Positions 14,834 through 20,040 of a stretch of DNA of 20,040 nucleotides are shown one piece after another. The DNA comes from Promethearchaeota archaeon (GTDB lineage Archaea; Asgardarchaeota; Lokiarchaeia; Sigynarchaeales; SOKP01). Positions within the stretch are counted from its first letter, which is position 1, and the number at the start of each line of letters is the position of its first letter. The stretch is taken from the NCBI GenBank assembly GCA_019058515.1, contig JAHPYY010000133.1:1-20040 (forward strand). The letters run 5' to 3'. The position numbers and the translations under genes were made by a program. A model generated the notes under the pieces. The model was given only the letters and a program-made list of their open reading frames with translations. It searched no databases and was not told the DNA's origin.

Positions 14834-15000
14834 AAACAATGTTTTTTATGTTCGGCGTAACATGCATCGCAAAATAATTCGTCGCAATTGCTGCATATGT
14901 TAACGCATTCGTCGCAAATAGCATTTTTGCATTCCATACACTCGTATAATTCATCCTCGCTATTCTCACCGCATTGTGGGCAAATAATTTCGTCTTTCAT
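14830..15000 (-). CDS. 56-residue Cys-rich zinc-binding protein
   Basis: ATG 15000 to TGA 14830. Pairs are visible as CPQC (7-10), CMEC (21-24), CDEC (29-32), CSNC (36-39) and CDAC (44-47), followed by H51, H54 and C55. Eleven of 56 residues are Cys, enough ligands for two or three zinc ions. The C-terminal part, LFCDACYAEHKKH, resembles a B-box/MYND-type finger; the front is a zinc ribbon. The acidic surface residues suggest protein rather than DNA binding. The stop codon overlaps the methyltransferase ATG by four bases (ATGA), strong evidence that this short frame is a real gene in an operon. Role inferred: partner or targeting module for the methyltransferase. Confidence 0.78.
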   Translation of the reverse strand: MKDEIICPQCGENSEDELYECMECKNAICDECVNICSNCDELFCDACYAEHKKHCL

Positions 15001-15386
15001 ATTCTTATATAAAATGCAAAACTGATCTTACCCACAATATGAAAACGCGATAAATTAAATCTTTATCAAAAAAATTATTTGTTCTAGTATGACTGATTAT
15101 ATTCGACTTTTAATAAATTACGAGAAATGCTTATTAAGGCATCTAAATACTCCTTTTAGTTCTTAAATTCTACTTCAATATCGCATTGGCATAATTTCTA
15201 ACACGCTAACAGCGTTGAGAGAAGGCTGCTAAGTAAGCGATTTTTCTGAACAAGTTTCTCCAAGTTTAATTTTTTTCTCCTCACAATCCTATTCTGAAAT
15301 GTGTTAAAAGAAGTTTTAAAAATATAATGGTTTTTTGTTCATAATATAACCTTCATTTCAAAGTTTTAAGCGAAGGATTGTAGACT
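15001..15386. other. 386-base gene-free region between divergent units
   Basis: Probably holds promoters for both flanking units. It contains an A/T-rich block at 15340-15352 (cataatataacc) about 35-45 bases before ATG 15387, and ttttaataaatt near 15109 upstream of the minus-strand unit. A 25-codon frame (15089-15166, MTDYIRLLINYEKCLLRHLN and onward) has no supporting evidence. A short GC-richer patch has a small hairpin, ACGCT-aac-AGCGT (15203-15215). No RNA gene is recognisable. Confidence 0.35.
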
Positions 15387-16385
15387 ATGAAGAACTTATT
15401 AATTACAGGGGCCACGGGCTTTATCGGATCTCATCTTACCAATCATTTATACGATTTAGGATACAACCTTAAACTCCTCGTAAGAGAAACTAGCAACATA
15501 TCGCCCTTTGAAAGATTAACGAAATTAGAATATCTAAACGGAGATATACGCGATATCGAATCTATTCGTAATGCTGTGGATAATGTCGACGCAATTTGTC
15601 ATTTAGCGGCGTACACTGGAATTTGGGCGAAAGATGATTCGATTTACACCAACATCAATGTTAATGGTACAGAAAATGTCGCAAGAACAGCGATTGAAAA
15701 AGACATTAGGTTAATCTACGCTAGCTCTTTTACCGCTATAGGACCCACTCCTCCAGAACCAGTGAATGAATCCTACGAAAATGAAGAATTTAATATGCCC
15801 TACGAGGAATCCAAATTCAAAGCGAAGCGAAAAGTTAAAGAGATGGTCTCCGAGGGATTAAAAGCAACTCTGGTATATCCTGGAATCGTGTACGGACCTG
15901 GAGATTTTAACATTTTCGGAGACATGTTATATAACATTGTTCAAGGAAAGATTTTACCTCTAGGATTGTGTCCTGGTGAAGGACAATCTATTGCGTGCTT
16001 TACCTATGTTTATGATCTTGTGAAGGGAATTGAAACTATTCTTAACAATGAAAATACTATAGGAAAAGATTATATCCTCGGTGGAGAGAATGTCAAATTT
16101 AGAGAATATCTTGACCTGATTGCGAGTATAGCGCGAGGCAAAAAAGTTAGAAAAATCCCGATGTGGATTGCGTCGGTTTACGCTAGGTTATTAGAGACTA
16201 AAGCGAATATTACTAATAAGACTCCTAAATTGACCTGTTCAACCCTTAACGCAATTAAGTTTCATAGAGCCTACAGTTCGCAAAAAGCTATTAAGGAGAT
16301 TAATTACAAAATTACACCTTTGAAGGAAGGATTAGAAGAAACCATTGCTTGGTATAAAAGTTATACTGGAAAAAGTAAAGAATAG
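15387..16385 (+). CDS. Extended SDR: NAD(P)-dependent epimerase/dehydratase or reductase
   Basis: 332 residues. TGATGFIGSH (7-16) is the extended-SDR glycine motif. Arg33 after the second strand (LLVRETSN) suggests NADP. Asp53 is in LNGDIRD, LAAYTGIW (73-80) marks the fourth strand, SS at 113-114 provides the catalytic Ser, and Tyr139-xxx-Lys143 (YEESK) is the active pair; VYPGIVYGPGD follows. Overall wording fits the dihydroflavonol-4-reductase / 3-beta-hydroxysteroid dehydrogenase-like branch more than nucleotide-sugar epimerases (no UDP-sugar signature seen). Its neighbours, two SCP2-like proteins and an aldehyde dehydrogenase homologue, favour a hydrophobic alcohol/ketone or aldehyde substrate (inference). 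First gene of a plus-strand cluster; the next gene starts 11 bases after its stop. Confidence 0.85.
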   Translation: MKNLLITGATGFIGSHLTNHLYDLGYNLKLLVRETSNISPFERLTKLEYLNGDIRDIESIRNAVDNVDAICHLAAYTGIWAKDDSIYTNINVNGTENVARTAIEKDIRLIYASSFTAIGPTPPEPVNESYENEEFNMPYEESKFKAKRKVKEMVSEGLKATLVYPGIVYGPGDFNIFGDMLYNIVQGKILPLGLCPGEGQSIACFTYVYDLVKGIETILNNENTIGKDYILGGENVKFREYLDLIASIARGKKVRKIPMWIASVYARLLETKANITNKTPKLTCSTLNAIKFHRAYSSQKAIKEINYKITPLKEGLEETIAWYKSYTGKSKE

Positions 16386-16396
16386 GAGCAAATCAA

Positions 16397-16876
16397 ATGT
16401 TAGAAGAAGAGTTATCAAGTGAGATTGCTGATACACATATTTATAAGACAGAATTAGCGAGAAAATACACCACCTTTTTATCACACTTTCCTGAAATCTT
16501 TTCTGATTTGAATAAGGATTCCAATTTCGATTTTGCGCTTTACGACTCGCTAGATGCGTACGACGATTCGTCTCCAATAGATATTTTTAATGTTCTTCGA
16601 AATGGTACGGGGATTGAGATAAAACCGGGACGAGCAAAAGGTGGAGATTTGGAATTAGCGCTCTCCGTAGAAGCTGTTAAAAAATTGGTTCAAACTAAAG
16701 ATAAAGTCGAATACGCGCAAGTTTTAGGTTCGTTCTATAACCATCCAGATGAAGAAAAAGGATGGATTGACTTCGTTTTACATAAAAGGACCCAAACCTT
16801 AATTGATATGGGATATGGTAAGTTTGCGCGGACTGCGGGCATACTATCGGACGAAGACGATATCTATAGCTTATAA
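16397..16876 (+). CDS. SCP2-like (sterol carrier-type) lipid-binding protein, 159 aa
   Basis: The start is fixed by a TAGGAG site 8-9 bases before ATG 16397. The N-terminal ~65 residues are acidic and helical (LARKYTTFLSHFPEIFSDL). The C-terminal half reads like an SCP2 sheet: NGTGIEIKPGRAKGGDLELA (69-88), LSVEAVKKLVQTK, then EYAQVLGSFYN and a last helix ending YGKFARTAGIL. In SCP2 domains the 'D-(l)-t-l-(s)-(e)-d-(l)-(x)-k-l' strand/helix and a G-containing strand line a hydrophobic tunnel that holds lipid or acyl-CoA. The match is by pattern and is moderate; the segment VLGSFYNHPDEEKGWIDFVL looks longer than usual. It sits between the extended SDR and the aldehyde dehydrogenase gene, so substrate presentation is a reasonable inference. 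Confidence 0.55.
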   Translation: MLEEELSSEIADTHIYKTELARKYTTFLSHFPEIFSDLNKDSNFDFALYDSLDAYDDSSPIDIFNVLRNGTGIEIKPGRAKGGDLELALSVEAVKKLVQTKDKVEYAQVLGSFYNHPDEEKGWIDFVLHKRTQTLIDMGYGKFARTAGILSDEDDIYSL

Positions 16877-16935
16877 ACTCTTTTTGATGCAATTTATTTT
16901 ATAACATTACTAATACCAAAAGAGAATTGTAAATT

Positions 16936-18432
16936 ATGTCAAAACCTAAAGAATTACAAATTAAAAATAAGTACACCGGCGAGGTAATAGATACCATACC
17001 TGCAGATACACCGGAGACGGTTCGAGAAAAAATAAAAAAAGCGTATCAGCACCAACACCTCCTAAAAAAAATGGATTTTTTCGAGAGGGCTCAACTACTT
17101 TCTAAGTACTCTGGGAAAATGCGATTTAAAAAGGATAAATTGAAGGAATTAGTCGTTGCTGAGGGAGGGTTACCTATTAAGTACAGTGAATGGGAATTAA
17201 ACATCGTTCTTACTGGTTTCCGTTTTTGCGATTGGTACTATCAGTTTATCGAAGAGAAACCATTAACGAGCATAGAAGGAGAACAATATGTGAATATCCG
17301 CCAGATTCCTCATGGTCTCGCAGCGTGTATCTCGCCTCGTAATACCCCTATATCGCTTCCACTTTACCAACTTGGAGCTAATTACCTTGTTGGAAACGGA
17401 GCAGTAGTAAAACCATCTACAGCTTGTCCTTTAACCATGTTGTACGCGTTTGACATGATGAGGGAGATAGATTTACCCGCACTTGATGCGCTAGATATAA
17501 TAATTGCCCCTGGAGAATGGGCAGTTGACGAGTTTCTTAGATCTCCGCTTGTTAAGATATTAATGACCGTATCGGCGTCCCACACTGCTAAAGACATGCT
17601 GGTTCGCTACGCCAATATCCTTAAAAAAACCGTAGATAAATCAATGGGAGTTAAAATGTACACGCAACCGTTCAAAAGTTTCTTCTTCGAATGTGCGGGA
17701 AACGACGCGGGAATCGTAATGAACGATGTAAACCTTGAGCAAGTGGCAAAGTGGAACGCAATGGCCAGTTATACTAACTCAGGTCAACAATGTTTCTCTA
17801 TGAAGAGAATCATAGTCCACAAAGACATTTACGACGAGTATGTTGAGCTCTTGATTAAAGAAATAGAGAGTTTGAAGTATGGTGATCCGACCGATCCAGC
17901 TACGGATATAGGACCTCTAGGGTCTCGTCGTATTTTAATGATGATGGAGGTAATGGTGGAGGATGCTAAGAAATACAACACTAAAATTTATACTGGTGGG
18001 GAGAAAATAGACACGGGTGAAGATTACGGATTGTTCTACAAGCCAACTTTAGTTGAAATTCAACCCGAATTATGCGAAGACCTAACAAAAGCACCCTTTC
18101 TATGGCGCGAGGAAGCGTTTGGTCCAGTCCGGTCCATTACCAAAGCGGATAGCATAGATGACGCAATAAGGTTAGCAAACGCGAGCAATTACGGTATGAG
18201 GGCAGTAGCTTATAGCACGGATCAAGCTAATATAGAGGAATTTAAGAATAGATTAGAAGCTGCTAACATTTACATCAATGCGAGACCAATGCTCACTGAT
18301 ATTACTGTTGCGTTGGGAGGGATTAAGGATTCGGCGTATCCTTCTGGTTGCAAGTATTACCCACAAGAATTAGTGTATAGCAAGTATATTTACGATGGTA
18401 CATCCGTTAATGTAGACAAGATAAGCAATTAA
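16936..18432 (+). CDS. Aldehyde dehydrogenase superfamily protein (498 aa)
   Basis: Full-length ALDH fold. Catalytic Cys286 sits in NSGQQCFSMKR (281-291), Glu252 in FFECAGNDAG replaces the usual ELGG context but keeps the general-base Glu, Asn136 in SPRNTP is the oxyanion Asn, Lys159 in VVKPS binds the cofactor ribose, and EAFGPV (393-398) is the C-terminal motif. The family oxidises aldehydes to acids, or acyl-CoAs in some branches. Odd point: the NAD clamp normally reading FTGSxxxG is MTVSASHTAKD (210-220), with both glycines replaced. The 59-base gap upstream contains an A/T-rich box (atttattttataac, about 16892-16906), so it may have its own promoter besides the operon's. Flanked on both sides by SCP2-like genes; the likely substrate is a lipid-derived aldehyde (inference). 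Confidence 0.85.
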   Translation: MSKPKELQIKNKYTGEVIDTIPADTPETVREKIKKAYQHQHLLKKMDFFERAQLLSKYSGKMRFKKDKLKELVVAEGGLPIKYSEWELNIVLTGFRFCDWYYQFIEEKPLTSIEGEQYVNIRQIPHGLAACISPRNTPISLPLYQLGANYLVGNGAVVKPSTACPLTMLYAFDMMREIDLPALDALDIIIAPGEWAVDEFLRSPLVKILMTVSASHTAKDMLVRYANILKKTVDKSMGVKMYTQPFKSFFFECAGNDAGIVMNDVNLEQVAKWNAMASYTNSGQQCFSMKRIIVHKDIYDEYVELLIKEIESLKYGDPTDPATDIGPLGSRRILMMMEVMVEDAKKYNTKIYTGGEKIDTGEDYGLFYKPTLVEIQPELCEDLTKAPFLWREEAFGPVRSITKADSIDDAIRLANASNYGMRAVAYSTDQANIEEFKNRLEAANIYINARPMLTDITVALGGIKDSAYPSGCKYYPQELVYSKYIYDGTSVNVDKISN

Positions 18433-18447
18433 TTGTTTCCATTTTTT

Positions 18448-18855
18448 ATGAATGCTACTGCGCTCTTCTCAAAAATTCGTCCTTTTTTTTCCCAAACCGT
18501 CGATTTGATGAGACACCTCAAATCTGACGCCTGCTGGGAGTATTTCGTAACTAACCAATCCGTTACCGAAGAGAACGCGATTGTACGCTTCTTTTTGAGA
18601 AAAATCGACGATAATTCGTTAGAATTAAGCAAAGAACCTCCATTAGAAAAGCCAGATTTAATTCTGTACTTCACAAAAGATGCAATTTTAAAACTAATCG
18701 AAGGAAATCCTTCAGTGGAAGAGTATTATACGCGATATAGGGAGATTATGAAAAATCCTAAAGTTGGAATAGAACTAGATAGTAAGGTCAATAAACCAAG
18801 GTTTAAACTGTTAAAACTTGGGTATAGAATGTGGCAGAAGGACTTCAAATTTTAA
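18448..18855 (+). CDS. SCP2 sterol-binding domain-like protein, 135 aa
   Basis: ATG 18448 lies 15 bases after the aldehyde dehydrogenase stop; the in-frame TTG at 18433, directly abutting that stop, is less likely. The single domain follows SCP2 order: a strand with AIVRFFLRKIDDNSLELS, then KPDLILYFTKDAILKLIEGN (68-87), the typical 'pD-l-t-l-(s)-x-d-(a)-l-l-k-l-(i)-x-G' block, and a final helix LLKLGYRMWQKDF where the family has a 'k-l-l-(x)-(l)-f' helix. No catalytic residues are expected. Probable intracellular carrier or binding protein for a hydrophobic molecule. It is last in the plus-strand cluster and converges on the ThDP enzyme gene 31 bases away. Confidence 0.65.
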   Translation: MNATALFSKIRPFFSQTVDLMRHLKSDACWEYFVTNQSVTEENAIVRFFLRKIDDNSLELSKEPPLEKPDLILYFTKDAILKLIEGNPSVEEYYTRYREIMKNPKVGIELDSKVNKPRFKLLKLGYRMWQKDFKF

Positions 18856-18886
18856 GCGATTAATATAGAACTTCGATAAGAGTTCC

Positions 18887-20040
18887 TTAATAAAAATTTG
18901 GTGGCAAAAACTCTATTGGATCTATTACAACATCTACTAAGTTAAATCCTTCAGAATTTATGACCTCAGAGACAGTAGGTGCTAATTGGCTTAACCTTTC
19001 AACCCTGTAACCATTTCCTCCAAATACCTCAACTATCAAGGCAAAATTAGTATTTGGACGATCAGTATCGTAAAACTGCTTTTTATATAGCATTGCCTGC
19101 CCAAACTTCACAAAACCCAAAGCAGAATTGTTTATTACTACAATTGTGCAATCTAAATCTAACTTATTAATTGTTTCAAACTCGTTGATACCCCCGTTCA
19201 TTAATCCTCCGTCGCCAGTAAAGAGGACAGTTTTAATTTTTTTGTTATCGTAATTTAAAAGGTTAGCGGCTACACGGGTTCCAATTAATGCCCCCACACC
19301 AAACCCCGTTGGACCCACACCCCGAGGAGTTATAATTTTTCTGCCAACGCTTTTTACGGGAAAATAGGCCCCAATCCATCTCGAACTGGAGCTAGCATCG
19401 GTAACTAAGTAATCGTGTTTACTCCAATTTTCGGAAATGGCCTTCAAGACACTTTGCGGTTTAATGGGGGCAGCTGTTATCCACAGGGTTCTATCAGAAT
19501 TTCTGTACTCGTCGTGATCTTGTCGTAACTCGCGAATGTTTGCTATACGCTGGGTTATAATCCCATTTACATCATTTTGTGTGTGAATCCCTCGAGTTTG
19601 AAGAAAGTCAATCAGGCGAGAAATTGTCGATTTTGGGTCTCCTACAACTCCGTATACTTCGTAAGATAGCCCAATTTCTCCGGGATCAATATCAATCTGT
19701 ATTACTTTTGTTTTTCCTGTGGGGACTTTAAAATTAGCGGTATCGTCTTCTGTGAGCCGATTTCCCACTACAATTAACAGATCGGCTCTCCTTCTAACGA
19801 ATTTATGATTTGGTTTTTCGCCAAATAGCCCAATCGTTCCAAAATACATGTCGTTTTCCGAATCCATAATCCCCTTTCCTGAGATTGTGGAAAATACGGG
19901 GGCGTAAAGTAATCTGCTTAATGCATCCATTTCGTTGAACGCTCCGGAAAGAATTGCTCCCCCTCCCGTGTAAATAGCGGGTTGAGATGCACTTCTTATC
20001 ATGTTTCCTGTGGTTTCAATTTCTGCTTCGGCTGCAGCTA
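18887..20040 (-). CDS. Thiamine-diphosphate enzyme, acetolactate synthase-like (5' end outside window)
   Basis: The reading frame is open to the right edge: upstream of the internal ATG at 20002 it continues as AAAEAEIETTGN, so the true start and the N-terminal Pyr domain, with the catalytic Glu, are missing. Visible are the central TH3/DHS-like domain (IYTGGGAILSG, ADLLIVVGNRLTEDD, QIDIDPGEIG) and the PP domain with the ThDP motif GDGG...NN (GDGGLMNGGINEF, then INNSALGF). These are the marks of the acetohydroxyacid synthase/oxalyl-CoA decarboxylase group. The exact reaction (acetolactate synthesis, another 2-keto acid decarboxylation, or IolD-type hydrolysis) cannot be fixed without the N-terminus. 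There is no FAD-site evidence. It ends convergently with the SCP2-like gene. Confidence 0.85.
   Translation of the reverse strand, partial: AAAEAEIETTGNMIRSASQPAIYTGGGAILSGAFNEMDALSRLLYAPVFSTISGKGIMDSENDMYFGTIGLFGEKPNHKFVRRRADLLIVVGNRLTEDDTANFKVPTGKTKVIQIDIDPGEIGLSYEVYGVVGDPKSTISRLIDFLQTRGIHTQNDVNGIITQRIANIRELRQDHDEYRNSDRTLWITAAPIKPQSVLKAISENWSKHDYLVTDASSSSRWIGAYFPVKSVGRKIITPRGVGPTGFGVGALIGTRVAANLLNYDNKKIKTVLFTGDGGLMNGGINEFETINKLDLDCTIVVINNSALGFVKFGQAMLYKKQFYDTDRPNTNFALIVEVFGGNGYRVERLSQLAPTVSEVINSEGFNLVDVVIDPIEFLPPNFY

Noticed and set aside
14772..14969. 65-codon minus-strand frame overlapping the Cys-rich gene
   Set aside because: A different frame from the CxxC-containing reading; it starts internally and overlaps the methyltransferase gene, whereas the Cys-rich frame has an ATGA junction.
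15203..15215. Small hairpin in the 15001-15386 spacer as an RNA gene
   Set aside because: A 5-bp stem with a 3-base loop, no C/D or H/ACA box pattern and no terminator; too weak to support.

Overview
The window looks like chromosome from an archaeon, most likely a mesophilic Asgard-type lineage (inference; no rRNA or taxonomic marker is present). The DNA is AT-rich. Genes that open transcription units usually lack a Shine-Dalgarno site and instead have an A/T-rich TATA-like box about 25-40 bases before the ATG, suggesting short or absent leaders. Genes inside operons do show GGTG/GGAG-type sites (8393, 16397, 11425). Small zinc-ribbon and Cys-rich proteins, a membrane/winged-helix/zinc-ribbon protein and a sacsin-like giant ATPase fit that origin. 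I see no tRNA, rRNA, CRISPR array, transposase or integrase.

Left part (1-7330). The window opens in the 3' end of an unidentified secreted or lipoprotein-like gene. A ribonuclease Z-like metallo-beta-lactamase gene follows, broken by two nonsense codons and a frameshift. Next are a 58-residue, extremely acidic tandem-repeat protein and a small membrane protein with a winged helix and C-terminal zinc ribbon. Convergent to these is a 1519-residue protein. It has an N-terminal GHKL (Hsp90/sacsin-type) ATPase domain, about eight degenerate repeats of roughly 100 residues, and a C-terminal HExxHxxGxxH metallopeptidase signature. It is the most unusual gene here.

Middle (7331-13834) is an accessory catabolic island. 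It holds a PfkB sugar kinase (2-keto-3-deoxygluconate kinase-like), a BKACE/DUF849 beta-keto acid cleavage enzyme and a classical SDR on the plus strand. On the minus strand are an M24-fold metalloenzyme, a second SDR and a 3'-truncated glycoside hydrolase family 5 gene. A Gfo/Idh/MocA dehydrogenase diverges from the M24 gene. Together they suggest oxidation, cleavage and phosphorylation of a sugar, sugar acid or glycoconjugate; the substrate cannot be read from sequence. An exact 12-base direct repeat lies in the divergent promoter region.

Right part (13835-20040). After a stretch with degraded coding remnants comes a two-gene minus-strand unit: a 56-residue Cys-rich zinc-binding protein whose stop overlaps the start of a small SAM-dependent methyltransferase (ATGA). 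A plus-strand cluster follows: an extended SDR, an SCP2-like protein, an aldehyde dehydrogenase homologue and a second SCP2-like protein. This could handle a hydrophobic alcohol, aldehyde or ketone (inference). The window closes in a convergent thiamine-diphosphate enzyme of the acetolactate synthase family, cut by the right edge.
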